Assembly: GCA_009782025.1 (NCBI GenBank)
Contig: WQUQ01000122.1
Coordinates: 1-13,400 of the forward strand
From: Desulfobulbus sp.
Lineage (GTDB): Bacteria; Pseudomonadota; Gammaproteobacteria; Burkholderiales; Rhodocyclaceae
DNA: 13,400 bases
Direction: 5' to 3'
Below the pieces are notes generated by a model that searched no databases, had not been told where the DNA came from, and saw nothing but the letters and a program-made list of their open reading frames with translations. The number at the start of each line of letters is the position of its first letter. The stretch's first letter is position 1. A program made the position numbers and the translations under genes. Below are positions 1-8,275 of this stretch, one piece after another.

Positions 1-1
1 C

Positions 2-100
2 GTCATGCTGCGCGTAGTCGCAGCATCCATGCGGCTCGTGGATTCTGCGACTACGCTTCGCTCCGCGCAGAATGACAACCCTTGATTGCCGGGTGAATAG
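2..100. repeat. Palindromic intergenic repeat, unit A
   Basis: This is a long interrupted hairpin. The outer arms 2-11 and 67-76 pair with one mismatch. The inner arms GCGTAGTCGCAG (12-23) and CTGCGACTACGC (45-56) pair perfectly, and near the apex ATCCA (25-29) pairs with TGGAT (39-43). After the hairpin comes a 20-nt tail, CTTGATTGCCGGGTGAATAG (81-100), which recurs after unit B with 18 of 20 bases identical. The shared plan (GTCAT outer ends, ATCCA/TGGAT near the apex, same tail) suggests units A and B belong to one family. No protein-coding signal is visible. The window begins at or inside the unit, so its left boundary is unknown. Confidence 0.75.
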
Positions 101-108
101 GCAACCAG

Positions 109-237
109 GTATTGAAAAACCGCCGTCATTGCGAGGCGCGAAGTGCCGCGGCAATCCATCCGCTGCCTGGATTGCCGCGGGGCTACGCCCCTCGCAATGA
201 CGTGTCTTCGTTCAATACTTGATCCCCGGGTGAATAG
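109..237. repeat. Palindromic intergenic repeat, unit B
   Basis: This is a nearly perfect two-stage hairpin. The outer 13-bp stem is CGTCATTGCGAGG (124-136) with CCTCGCAATGACG (190-202). Symmetric 9-nt internal loops (137-145, 181-189) follow. The inner 13-bp stem is CCGCGGCAATCCA (146-158) with TGGATTGCCGCGG (168-180), around a 9-nt loop. An 8-bp inverted repeat, GTATTGAA (109-116) and TTCAATAC (211-218), encloses the hairpin. The tail CTTGATCCCCGGGTGAATAG (218-237) matches the tail of unit A. Palindromes of the type GTCATTGCGAGG...CCTCGCAATGAC are common dispersed repeats in bacterial genomes. Whether the unit is mobile or acts as RNA cannot be told from one locus. Confidence 0.8.
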
Positions 238-332
238 AGCGAGCCGTGAAAAATATTACCGGCGTTTGCCGGGTTTGCTTGCAAAATCCGGCGGGTTGCC
301 GCAAAACCGCCATGCCGGATACACAGCAATTT

Positions 333-362
333 TTGTTCCATCATTGGCCCCTGTGCCATAAT
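333..362 (+). promoter_or_regulatory. Putative sigma-70 promoter of recA
   Basis: TTGTTC (333-338) is followed after 18 nt by CATAAT (357-362), which matches five of six bases of the -10 consensus. Transcription would begin near 369, giving a leader of about 20 nt that contains the ribosome binding site GAGG (377-380), 7 nt before the recA ATG. No good CTGT-N8-ACAG SOS operator could be found between 238 and 387. Upstream of the promoter (238-332) there are only short hairpins, such as CCGGC-gttt-GCCGG at 259-272, and no gene. Confidence 0.4.
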
Positions 363-387
363 CCGCTCAAATTTTTGAGGACTCGAC

Positions 388-1405
<1,018 letters not shown>

Positions 1406-1413
<8 letters not shown>

Positions 1414-1876
1414 TCGCCGGTCGAGCGCCGGACTGCAAACGGGAACGACCGGATTGCGCGTCCGCGCCCTGCAACTCTTGACCCGGCGGGATTATTGCCG
1501 GGCCGAGTTGCAAAGCAGGCTCGCCACCGAGGCCGAATCGGCCGAGCAACTGGACGCCGTGCTCGATGCCTTGCAAGAGGAGTGCCTGTTGTCCGACCCG
1601 CGCTACGCCGCCCAGCGCGTCGCCGCCCGCGCCGGTCGCTATGGCAATGCCCGGCTGCGCCAGGAATTGCGCCAGAAAGGCGTTGATGACGCGGACATCG
1701 TTGCGGCGCTGCCGCAGGGCGGCGATGAAAGCGAGCGTTGCCGCGCCGTCTGGGCGAAGAAATTCGGCGTTCCGCCGGACAGCGCCGCGGAGCGCGCCCG
1801 GCAGATGCGTTTTCTGCAATATCGCGGCTTTTCCGGCGAGGCCATTCGCCGGGTGATGCACGGAACCGACGAATGA
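1406..1876 (+). CDS. recX: RecA regulator RecX
   Basis: RecX binds in the groove of the RecA filament and limits its extension and ATPase activity. The protein has 156 residues, normal for the family. It is built from repeated three-helix modules, seen as [23 protein letters not shown] (about residues 17-39), then [37 protein letters not shown], and a C-terminal [16 protein letters not shown]. The ATG at 1406 overlaps the recA stop by 8 nt, so translation is probably coupled. Its own stop overlaps the lptB ATG (ATGA). The first 16 residues ([16 protein letters not shown]) precede the usual start of RecX homology and are low in complexity. They include a 6-bp inverted repeat (CCGGTC 1417-1422, GACCGG 1447-1452). 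Identity rests on position after recA and on the helical pattern, and is strong. Confidence 0.93.
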
Positions 1877-2724
1877 CCACGGAGCGAGAGCAAGCCCCGG
1901 CCTTCAGGCCGGGGGTAAGCGAGCCAAGTACGCCTTCGGCGCCGAAGGCGCCCCAAACTCGTGGCGAGGAAGCCTCTGGCTTTAGCCAGAGGGGACTCAA
2001 TGCCGCCGTTCTCTCCGCCAACAACCTGAAGAAGCGCTACAAATCGCGCACGGTGGTCGGGGATGTCTCCTTTGCGGTGCGTTCCGGCGAAGTGGTCGGC
2101 CTGCTCGGGCCGAATGGCGCCGGCAAGACCACCTGCTTCTACATGATCGTCGGCCTGGTCGCCGCCGACGGCGGCGAAGTCCATATCGACGACGATCGCC
2201 TCACCCACCTGCCGATGCACGCCCGCGCCCGTCTGGGGCTGTCCTACCTGCCGCAGGAAGCCTCGGTATTCCGCAAACTGAACGTCGAGGAGAACATCCG
2301 CGCCGTGCTCGAACTGCTGGATCTGCCGGAAACCGAGGTCAACGACCGGCTGGAGGGGCTGCTGGCCGAACTGCACGTCGATCACGTGCGCCACGTCAAT
2401 GCCGCAGCGCTGTCCGGCGGCGAGCGGCGGCGGGTGGAAATCGCCCGCGCCCTGGCCACCACCCCGCGCTTCATCCTGCTCGACGAACCTTTCGCCGGCG
2501 TCGACCCGATTGCCGTGCTGGAAATCCAGAAAATCATCCGTTTCCTCAAGGAGCGCGGCATCGGCGTGTTGATTACCGACCACAACGTGCGCGAGACGCT
2601 GGGTATCTGCGACCACGCCTACATCATCAACGAAGGTCATGTGCTGGCCGCTGGCCGGCCGGCTGAAATCGTCGATAATGAAAGCGTGCGCAAGGTTTAT
2701 CTGGGCGAGCATTTCAGGCTCTGA
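1873..2724 (+). CDS. lptB: LPS export ABC transporter ATPase LptB, with repeat-derived N-terminal extension
   Basis: LptB is the cytoplasmic ATPase that powers LptFG extraction of lipopolysaccharide from the inner membrane towards the LptC-A-D bridge. ABC motifs in the 283-residue product are Walker A GPNGAGKT (79-86), signature LSGGE (180-184), Walker B FILLDE (200-205) and the H-loop His237 in [14 protein letters not shown] and [11 protein letters not shown] are LptB-type stretches. Homology begins at about residue 44 ([13 protein letters not shown]). From there to the end is about 240 residues, the usual LptB length. The first 43 residues are extra, and residues 8-41 are encoded by three tandem palindromes (1895-1994). 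ATG 1873 is the only upstream ATG in frame, has GGAA 7 nt before it and overlaps the recX stop as ATGA. There is no GTG or TTG between it and the conserved region. lptA and lptC, the usual upstream neighbours, are absent here. Confidence 0.94.
   Translation: MTTEREQAPAFRPGVSEPSTPSAPKAPQTRGEEASGFSQRGLNAAVLSANNLKKRYKSRTVVGDVSFAVRSGEVVGLLGPNGAGKTTCFYMIVGLVAADGGEVHIDDDRLTHLPMHARARLGLSYLPQEASVFRKLNVEENIRAVLELLDLPETEVNDRLEGLLAELHVDHVRHVNAAALSGGERRRVEIARALATTPRFILLDEPFAGVDPIAVLEIQKIIRFLKERGIGVLITDHNVRETLGICDHAYIINEGHVLAAGRPAEIVDNESVRKVYLGEHFRL
1895..1994. repeat. Cluster of three palindromes inside the 5' end of lptB
   Basis: Three strong inverted repeats lie in about 100 bp. The first is CCCCGGCC-ttca-GGCCGGGG (1895-1914), an 8-bp stem with a tetraloop. 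The second is the perfect 20-bp palindrome CGCCTTCGGCGCCGAAGGCG (1931-1950). The third is CCTCTGGC-ttta-GCCAGAGG (1973-1992), an 8-bp stem with a tetraloop. All are read in the lptB frame without a stop. Stem-tetraloops of the form GGC-TTTA-GCC resemble the subterminal hairpins of IS200/IS605-type elements, so a small non-autonomous element of that kind is one possible origin. This link is inference from shape only. Confidence 0.75.
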
Positions 2725-2763
2725 CCCAGGTTCCGACCGCTAGCAAGCCGCCCACCGCTCCCC

Positions 2764-4236
2764 ATGAAGCCGGCACTCCAGCTCAAACTCTCCCAGCATC
2801 TCGCGTTGACGCCGCAATTGCAGCAGTCGATCAAGCTGTTGCAGTTATCGACCATCGAGATGCAGCAGGAAATCGAGCGCTACCTGCTGGAAAATCCGAT
2901 GCTGGAGCGCGACGAGGAATCGGCAACGGAAAACTACAGCGCCGCGCAACAGTTCGATTCGCCCAATTCGTCATCTCGCGCCGACAGCGAGCGTGAAACG
3001 TCGACCGGGGAAAGGGAAAGCCGCGACGAGCGCGAGCCGGAAGCGCCGGTATCGCCCGCCGAAGTCGACGACGACCGCTGGAGTTCCGATGCCGGCACCT
3101 TCACCGGCGCTGGCCGCGATGAGGACGATGACACCGACGCCCAGGACATCCATGCCGGCAGCGTCAGCCTGCGCGACCATCTGGGCTGGCAACTGGGCAT
3201 GACCCAGCTTTCCGGGCGCGACCGGGCGCTGGTGCGTTTTCTCATCGAGGCGCTCGACGACGATGGCTATCTGTCGACGCCCTTGGCGGAACTGCTGGAA
3301 ACCCTGCCGCCGGAATACGAAGTCGAACTCGATGAACTGGAAATCGCCTTGCGCCATATCCAGAATTTCGATCCGACCGGCATCGGCGCGCGCCATCCGC
3401 GCGAGTGTCTGACCTTGCAACTCAACGCATTGCCCGAGAGCCGGACACGCACCCTGGCCTTGTCCATCGTCGACACGCATCTGGAACTGCTGGCCGCCCG
3501 CGATTTCACCAGGATCCGCCGCCTGACCGGCTGCGACGACGCAGCGCTGAAGGCGGCGCACGCCCTGATCGTCAGCCTCGATCCGCGACCGGGCGCCGGC
3601 TTTGCCCAGAGCGAGGCGCGCTACATCACGCCCGATGTCATCGTCAGAAAGCTGAAGGGCAAGTGGACCGCCTACATCAATCCCGACGCCTACCCGCGTC
3701 TGCGCATCAACCGGCTCTATGCCGAAATTCTCGCCCGGCAGCGGCGCGGCAACGGCAATCTGAGCGGCCAACTGCAAGAGGCGCGCTGGCTCATCAAGAA
3801 TGTCCAGCAGCGTTTCGACACCATTTTCCGCGTGACCCAGGCCATCGTCGATCGTCAGCGCCAGTTTTTCGAGCACGGCGAAGTCGCCATGCGCCCGCTG
3901 GTGCTGCGCGAAATCGCCGACGCGCTCGGCCTGCACGAATCGACCGTGTCGCGCGTCACCAGCCAGAAATACATGGCCACGCCGCGCGGCATCTTTGAAC
4001 TGAAATATTTCTTCGGCAGCCATGTCGCCACCGATACCGGCGGAGCCTGCTCCGCCACCGCCATCCGCGCGCTCATCAAGCAATTGATCGGTGCCGAGGA
4101 CGGCAAGAAGCCCTTGTCGGATAGCCAATTATCCGAAATACTAGGCCAGCAGGGAATCGTTGTTGCCCGGCGCACGGTTGCCAAATACCGCGAGTCGCTC
4201 AATATCCCGCCGGTCAATTTACGCAAGACCCTGTAA
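2764..4236 (+). CDS. rpoN: RNA polymerase sigma-54 factor RpoN
   Basis: RpoN is the alternative sigma factor for -24/-12 promoters. It needs AAA+ activators and controls nitrogen assimilation and often motility or other functions. The 490-residue protein shows all regions. Region I is Gln/Leu-rich (1-48, LKLSQHLALTPQLQQSIKLL). Region II is acidic and variable (about 50-135). The core-binding domain covers roughly 140-330. The helix-turn-helix lies near 385-405 (ADALGLHESTVSRVTSQKY). The RpoN box ARRTVAKYRE is at 468-477. The ATG is set by the conserved MKPALQLKLSQ start. No clear Shine-Dalgarno sequence precedes it in the 39-nt gap after lptB, so it may depend on transcription and translation of the upstream gene. 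The lptB-rpoN-hpf-ptsN order is the classical proteobacterial rpoN cluster. Confidence 0.98.
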   Translation: MKPALQLKLSQHLALTPQLQQSIKLLQLSTIEMQQEIERYLLENPMLERDEESATENYSAAQQFDSPNSSSRADSERETSTGERESRDEREPEAPVSPAEVDDDRWSSDAGTFTGAGRDEDDDTDAQDIHAGSVSLRDHLGWQLGMTQLSGRDRALVRFLIEALDDDGYLSTPLAELLETLPPEYEVELDELEIALRHIQNFDPTGIGARHPRECLTLQLNALPESRTRTLALSIVDTHLELLAARDFTRIRRLTGCDDAALKAAHALIVSLDPRPGAGFAQSEARYITPDVIVRKLKGKWTAYINPDAYPRLRINRLYAEILARQRRGNGNLSGQLQEARWLIKNVQQRFDTIFRVTQAIVDRQRQFFEHGEVAMRPLVLREIADALGLHESTVSRVTSQKYMATPRGIFELKYFFGSHVATDTGGACSATAIRALIKQLIGAEDGKKPLSDSQLSEILGQQGIVVARRTVAKYRESLNIPPVNLRKTL

Positions 4237-4249
4237 AGAGAGGAAAAAC

Positions 4250-4573
4250 ATGAACATGCAGATTGCTGGGCACCATATCGAAGTCACGCCGGCGTTGCGC
4301 GAATACGTGGAAAACAAGCTCGATCCCGTGCTGCGCCATTTCGACAAAGTGACCGGCGTCAACGTCGTCCTGTCCGTCGAAAAACTCAAGCAGAAAGCCG
4401 AAGTCACCGTGCATGTACCGGGCAGGGACATGCATGTCGAAGAATCCGGCGACGATCTCTACGCCGCCATCGATGCCATGTTCGACAAACTGGACCGCCA
4501 GGTCTTGAAGCACAAGCAGAAGATGCAGGATCACCACCGCGGCGGCAAAGTCGACCTCCACGCCGTCGAATGA
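4250..4573 (+). CDS. hpf: Short-form ribosome hibernation promoting factor HPF
   Basis: HPF binds the decoding and A/P-site region of the 30S subunit in slow growth and promotes inactive 100S dimers. The 107-residue product is a short-form HPF, a little longer than the 95 residues of the E. coli protein, and it lacks the C-terminal dimerisation domain of long HPF. It shows the family pattern MQIAGHHIEVTPALREYVENKL, the strand VNVVLSVEKLKQKAEVTVHVPG, and DLYAAIDAMFDKLDRQVLKHKQK. The start at 4250 has an excellent ribosome binding site, GAGAGG (4238-4243), 6 nt upstream. The gene follows rpoN after 13 nt, as in most Proteobacteria. A terminator-like hairpin follows it. Confidence 0.95.
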   Translation: MNMQIAGHHIEVTPALREYVENKLDPVLRHFDKVTGVNVVLSVEKLKQKAEVTVHVPGRDMHVEESGDDLYAAIDAMFDKLDRQVLKHKQKMQDHHRGGKVDLHAVE

Positions 4574-4586
4574 CGGCTAAACGACC

Positions 4587-4617
4587 GGCTGCGGCGTTCG
4601 CGCCGCGGCCTGTTTTA
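4587..4617 (+). terminator. Terminator-like hairpin between hpf and ptsN
   Basis: GGCTGCGGCG (4587-4596) pairs with CGCCGCGGCC (4601-4610) over ten positions, nine Watson-Crick and one G-U, around a TTCG tetraloop. It is followed by TGTTTTATCT. The very GC-rich stem and short U-run fit an intrinsic terminator or a 3' end-stabilising structure. It sits in the middle of an otherwise co-directional cluster, 12 nt before the ptsN start, so partial read-through or RNA processing is likely. Confidence 0.65.
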
Positions 4618-4628
4618 TCTGTACTCCC

Positions 4629-5075
4629 ATGAACCCACTCAGCACTATCCTGGCGCCGGCGCAGATCCTTCTCGATCTGGAGGCGAGCAGCAAGAAACGG
4701 GTCTTCGAGCAAGCCGGCCAGCTTTTTGAAGCCCACCTGGGCCTTGCCCGCTCGATTATTTTCGACAGCCTCTTCGCCCGCGAAAAACTCGGGTCCACCG
4801 GCCTTGGCCAGGGCATCGCCATTCCCCACGGGCGCATCAAGGGACTCAAGCAAGCCGCCGGCGCCTTCATTCGCCTGGTCAACCCGGTGCCTTTCGATTC
4901 GCCGGACGGCCGTGGCGTCAATTTGCTGTTCGTCCTGCTGGTTCCCGAGCAGGCGACCGAAGAGCATTTGCAGATCCTGTCGGAACTGGCGCAGCGCTTT
5001 GCCGATCGCGCCTTCCGCGAAGCGTTGCAGAATGCGCCCGACGCGGCGACCGTGCTGGCGCTTTTCCAAGGCTGA
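4629..5075 (+). CDS. ptsN: Nitrogen-PTS enzyme IIA (PtsN)
   Basis: PtsN is the EIIA protein of the regulatory nitrogen phosphotransferase system. It accepts phosphate from NPr/HPr on a histidine and controls targets such as potassium transport and sensor kinases rather than sugar uptake. The 148-residue single EIIA type-2 domain shows the phospho-acceptor His67 in GIAIPHGR. It also has the usual FDSLFAREKLGSTGLGQG before it and VNLLFVLLVPEQATEEHLQILSELAQ after it. No PTS IIB or IIC partner is fused. The start follows homology (MNPLSTIL). There is no Shine-Dalgarno sequence in the few bases between the upstream hairpin and the ATG. hprK follows after 17 nt, so the phosphorylation branch PtsN and HPr kinase are probably co-expressed. 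Confidence 0.95.
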   Translation: MNPLSTILAPAQILLDLEASSKKRVFEQAGQLFEAHLGLARSIIFDSLFAREKLGSTGLGQGIAIPHGRIKGLKQAAGAFIRLVNPVPFDSPDGRGVNLLFVLLVPEQATEEHLQILSELAQRFADRAFREALQNAPDAATVLALFQG

Positions 5076-5092
5076 ATAGCGAGACAAGGGCC

Positions 5093-6028
5093 GTGCGCCA
5101 TATCACTCTGGTTCGGCTCTACGAGGATAATCGCGAGAAGCTGTTGTTGAGCTGGATGGTTGGCCAGGGGATCGACCGCCGTATCGAGATCAAACTCTCC
5201 AGCAAGTACGGGGCGGATGTCGTTGGCCACGTCAACATCATTCACCCGGAGCGCTTGCAGGTACTGGGTCTGGCCGAGCAGGAATGGGCCGGACGCATCG
5301 GCGAACGCCGTTTTGGCCAGGTACTTGATGATTTACTGGCGGCCCAGCCGCCGGCGGTGATCGTCGCCGACGGCGTGGCGCCGACAGCGCAACTGCTCGA
5401 CGCCTGCACCCGTTCGGGAACGCCGCTGATCCTGTCGCTCAAGCCCTGCTCGGCGGTCATCGATCAGTTGCGTATCTATCTGTCGATCCGCCTGGCCGAC
5501 ACCATCAACATGCATGGCGTGTTCATGGACGTACTCGGCATGGGCGTTCTGATTACCGGCGAATCCGGCGTCGGCAAGTCGGAACTGGCGCTCGAACTCA
5601 TTTCCCGCGGTCATGGCCTGGTTGCCGACGATGTCGTCGAGATGGCCCGTATCGCGCCGATGACCATCGACGGCCGCTGCCCCGGCATGCTGCGCGATTT
5701 TCTTGAAGTGCGCGGCCTGGGTTTGCTCAATATCCGCACCATCTTCGGCGAGACCGCCTCGCGGCGCAAGATGCGCCTCAAGCTGATCGTCCATCTGCAA
5801 CGCAGCGCCGCGAACAGCGACGCGCCGCGCCTGCCGCTCGACGCCCAGACGCAGGAAGTGCTCGGCGTGCCCATCCGCAAGGTGGTCATTCCCGTGGCCG
5901 CCGGCCGCAACCTGGCGGTTCTGCTGGAAGCGGCGGTGCGCAATACCATCCTGCAACTGCGCGGCATCGACAGCATGCAGGATTTCATGGATCGTCAGCA
6001 GCGGATGATGCTCGACGACGAGGCTTGA
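5093..6028 (+). CDS. hprK: HPr kinase/phosphorylase HprK
   Basis: HprK phosphorylates and dephosphorylates a seryl residue of HPr. In many Proteobacteria it belongs to an incomplete PTS with regulatory function. The 311-residue protein has the N-terminal DRTGG-like domain and a C-terminal P-loop kinase domain. It carries Walker A GESGVGKS (156-163, Lys162), the catalytic His141 in NMHGVFMDVLG, the acidic pair Asp179-Asp180 in VADD, and the family signature EVRGLGLLNIRTIFG (205-219). The start is GTG at 5093, chosen because MRHITLVRLYEDNREKLLLSW matches the usual HprK N-terminus. The AAGGG before it ends only 2 nt upstream, which is unusually close. HPr and RapZ, frequent neighbours of hprK, are not found. 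The next gene is convergent on the other strand, 12 nt away. Confidence 0.96.
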   Translation: MRHITLVRLYEDNREKLLLSWMVGQGIDRRIEIKLSSKYGADVVGHVNIIHPERLQVLGLAEQEWAGRIGERRFGQVLDDLLAAQPPAVIVADGVAPTAQLLDACTRSGTPLILSLKPCSAVIDQLRIYLSIRLADTINMHGVFMDVLGMGVLITGESGVGKSELALELISRGHGLVADDVVEMARIAPMTIDGRCPGMLRDFLEVRGLGLLNIRTIFGETASRRKMRLKLIVHLQRSAANSDAPRLPLDAQTQEVLGVPIRKVVIPVAAGRNLAVLLEAAVRNTILQLRGIDSMQDFMDRQQRMMLDDEA

Positions 6029-6040
6029 AGCTCGCTGGAA

Positions 6041-6994
6041 TTACAGGTGCTCGAACTCGGCGCCGTCGCTATCCGGTTCGCTGTGGGAGCTGCCGAAGCA
6101 GATCAGCCCCTTCCCCTCGAGCAGGCATTCCTGGCGCCGGACGCGCGTCTCCCGGCGGCTGTTGATGCTGACGAAACAGCCGTTGGTACTGGTGTCGACG
6201 AGAAAATAGCCGTCCTGGCGCCTTTCGATCCGCGCATGCTGGCGCGAGGCCTTGCGATCCTCGACCACCACTGTGTTGCCCAGATCGCGGCCGAGCGTCA
6301 GCACCGGCTCCCGATCATCGATCAGGAAAGTCTTGCCGCGATAGCGCACGCGCAACCGTTCGGCGACCGGCGAAACCGGGCCAAAGACCGAGGGCGAATA
6401 GCCGCCTGTCTCGTGCGTCGTCCAGTGAATGCTGAACAAGGTCGGGTTTTCTCCGAGATCGGGAGCGGCGTCTGCCTTGGACAGCAGACCAGTGCCGACG
6501 ACGCTGGCGGCCATGAATGAATCGATGACGCCGGGTACCGGCATCAAGCGGGCTTTGATGAGGCTGCCTTCCGGCAGTTCGGCGACCAGCGCCGAACTGC
6601 ACAGAATCTGGTCGCGGTGGGCGATGCCGGCAATCCGCGCGGCGCTGGTGACGGCATCGCCGGAGAGCTTGCCACCCTCCTCAGTGGCCAACCCGGCATG
6701 CAGGCCGATGCGGATCGTCAGTTTCAGGCCGGAGACCGGTGGCAGATCGGCAATCCGCTGCTGCATGTCGATCGCCGCCTGGCAGGCTTCTTCCGCCGTT
6801 TCGTAGGTCGCCAGCACTTCGTCGCCGACAAGCTGCACCACTTTGCCGCGATAGCCGTCAATCGAGCGTTTGATGCGCTTGAGGCAACGGTCGACAGCGC
6901 GCATCGCCTCCCCGTTGTCAAGGTGTTTGAACAGGTTGGCGCTACCGGATACATCGGTAAGCATCAAAATCATCTTGTGTTCAGTGGCGGACAT
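6041..6994 (-). CDS. Class III adenylate/guanylate cyclase-like protein with C-terminal FHA domain
   Basis: The 317-residue soluble protein has two domains. Residues about 7-165 are a class III nucleotide cyclase fold, with metal-binding Asp14 (LTDVSGS) and Asp58 (LVGDEVLATY), RIGLHAG, and SGDAVTSAARIAGIA. Residues about 230-290 are an FHA domain, a phosphothreonine-binding module, with Gly235-Arg236, Ser250-Arg251-x-His253 and Thr270-Asn271-Gly272. In active class III cyclases the motif is usually VNxAAR. Here Thr116 stands in the Asn position while Arg120 is kept, so activity is uncertain. The start at 6994 (MSATEHK) is preferred. A further ATG at 7009 in frame would fall at the expected transcription start of the TATAAT box at 7016-7021. 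The protein could make cAMP or cGMP, or act as a signalling scaffold. It is convergent with hprK. Confidence 0.85.
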   Translation of the reverse strand: MSATEHKMILMLTDVSGSANLFKHLDNGEAMRAVDRCLKRIKRSIDGYRGKVVQLVGDEVLATYETAEEACQAAIDMQQRIADLPPVSGLKLTIRIGLHAGLATEEGGKLSGDAVTSAARIAGIAHRDQILCSSALVAELPEGSLIKARLMPVPGVIDSFMAASVVGTGLLSKADAAPDLGENPTLFSIHWTTHETGGYSPSVFGPVSPVAERLRVRYRGKTFLIDDREPVLTLGRDLGNTVVVEDRKASRQHARIERRQDGYFLVDTSTNGCFVSINSRRETRVRRQECLLEGKGLICFGSSHSEPDSDGAEFEHL

Positions 6995-7015
6995 GGACAG
7001 ATGACCCATCGACGA

Positions 7016-7021
7016 ATTATA
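7016..7021 (-). promoter_or_regulatory. Possible -10 box of the cyclase/FHA gene
   Basis: On the reverse strand this is a perfect TATAAT, ending 6 nt before the ATG at 7009 and 21 nt before the ATG at 6994. No convincing -35 box lies 16-18 nt upstream. If the box is used, transcription starts at about 7009, which favours translation from 6994 or a leaderless transcript. Confidence 0.35.
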
Positions 7022-7267
7022 GAAACGGCCATTGAATATTGATGTTTCCCGCAGGGGCAACCCATGTGGCTTCCCGGCTTGGACAGGTACAAGACCTGCT
7101 CCTGCATCAATCTCTAATGGCTGGGTGAACAGCAAGGTATCATGGACGCTGCCGTCTCAAGATGCGAAACGCACATATTGCAAATTGCGCACGTCGCAAG
7201 AAAGTGAATGTCTTTTTACGCAATACATGTTGCATCTGTCAATAAGTTGAGCGATATACAGGATAGA
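7022..7267. other. Non-coding gap with imperfect inverted repeat
   Basis: This spacer lies between the cyclase/FHA gene and ttcA, both on the reverse strand. It holds an inverted repeat ATTGATG (7038-7044) and CATCAAT (7105-7111), with GCAGG (7051-7055) and CCTGC (7101-7105) inside and a small hairpin CAGGT-acaag-ACCTG near 7084-7098. A forward open frame (7032-7250) is uninterrupted, but it has no ribosome binding site and no recognisable domain. No transcription signal is clear enough to call. Confidence 0.4.
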
Positions 7268-8134
7268 TCATTGTACTGACAGACTGATGGGAACGGCGCC
7301 AGTCAGCGTGAAGTCAGGCGCATCAAAGGCGATGTCGCCCTCATCCACGGGCGTTTCGAGCGTCAACCCGGCGAAATCGAACAGTGCGTTGTCGGCGAGA
7401 TGCGATGGCACGACATTCTGCATGGCGGTCAATACGGATTCAGTCCGGCCGGGGTAGCGCCTGTCCCAGTCCTGCATCATTTCGCGGATTTTCTGACGTT
7501 GCAGATTGCCCTGTGAACCGCACAGGTTGCAGGGAATGATCGGAAATCCCATGCCGCGGGCAAATTTGGCGATGTCGGCTTCCGAACAGTAGGCCAACGG
7601 CCGGATCACGACATGCGCGCCATCGTCGGTGACCAGCTTGGGCGGCATGGCCTTCAGCTTGCCGCCGAACAGCATGTTCAGGAGCAGCGTATGCACCATG
7701 TCGTCGCGGTGGTGACCGAGCGCAATCTTGTTGGCCCCCAGTTCCTTGGCGGTACGGTAGATGATGCCGCGACGCAGACGCGAGCACAGCGAGCAGGTGG
7801 TTTTGCCCGCTGGAATTTTTTCCTGGACGATGGAATAGGTGTCGGCTTCGACGATACGGAATTCGACGCCGATGGAGGCGAAATAGCGCGGCAGCACCTC
7901 GGCCGGAAAGCCGGGCTGTTTCTGGTCGAGATTCATCGCCACCAGACGAAAGCGGATCGGCGCGCGCTGTTGCAGCGCCTGCAACACGGCCAGCAGCGTG
8001 TAGGAATCCTTGCCGCCGGAACAGCAGACAAGAACCGTGTCGCCATCCTCGATCATGTTGTAGTCGCCGATGGCCTTGCCGGTCCGGCTTTCGAGGTGTT
8101 TGCGGAGTTTCTGGAGGGTGTTGGAGGCAGTCAT
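7268..8134 (-). CDS. ttcA: tRNA 2-thiocytidine-32 synthetase TtcA
   Basis: TtcA thiolates cytidine 32 in the anticodon loop of certain tRNAs. It activates the base with ATP and uses an iron-sulfur cluster. The 288-residue protein has the PP-loop SGGKDS (39-44), the conserved Cys pair C114-S-L-C117 and the downstream C202-N-L-C205, typical TtcA cluster ligands. It also has [21 protein letters not shown] and the [14 protein letters not shown] region. The ATG at 8134 fits the family start. No Shine-Dalgarno sequence is seen. Just upstream, an 8-bp inverted repeat GGGCGCAG (8142-8149) and CTGCGCCC (8181-8188) could fold the leader. The gene is divergent from the MidA-like gene, with repeat copy 1 between them. 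Confidence 0.95.
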   Translation of the reverse strand: MTASNTLQKLRKHLESRTGKAIGDYNMIEDGDTVLVCCSGGKDSYTLLAVLQALQQRAPIRFRLVAMNLDQKQPGFPAEVLPRYFASIGVEFRIVEADTYSIVQEKIPAGKTTCSLCSRLRRGIIYRTAKELGANKIALGHHRDDMVHTLLLNMLFGGKLKAMPPKLVTDDGAHVVIRPLAYCSEADIAKFARGMGFPIIPCNLCGSQGNLQRQKIREMMQDWDRRYPGRTESVLTAMQNVVPSHLADNALFDFAGLTLETPVDEGDIAFDAPDFTLTGAVPISLSVQ

Positions 8135-8275
8135 GGGAATGGGGCGCAGGCAGCGGAGTGTTTGGGCAGATTTAACCCTACTGCGCCCGCGAGTTTACCT
8201 TGACTCTGGCCGCGCGACGAATTCCGCAGGGTGGAAACCGGGCGTATTTCACACTGGCCGTTGCGATATTTCGTC

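Noticed and set aside
143..361. Small forward open frame before recA
   Set aside because: It runs through the palindromic repeat DNA, has no ribosome binding site and no plausible protein composition.
238..387. LexA (SOS) box upstream of recA
   Set aside because: No sequence close to CTGT-N8-ACAG was found. The nearest (CATG...ACAG, 311-326) matches only one half-site.
7009..7135. Upstream starts for the cyclase/FHA gene (7135 or 7009)
   Set aside because: The added residues show no homology, and the TATAAT box at 7016-7021 would lie inside or directly at the longer versions.
7120..7140. Resemblance of GGGTGAACAGCAAGGTAT to the tail of the upstream repeat units (GGGTGAATAG, then GGTATTG)
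   Set aside because: The match is short and gapped and there is no hairpin next to it, so chance is the simpler explanation.
7032..7250. 72-codon forward open frame between the cyclase and ttcA
   Set aside because: No Shine-Dalgarno sequence and no domain. It overlaps the upstream region of the cyclase gene on the other strand.
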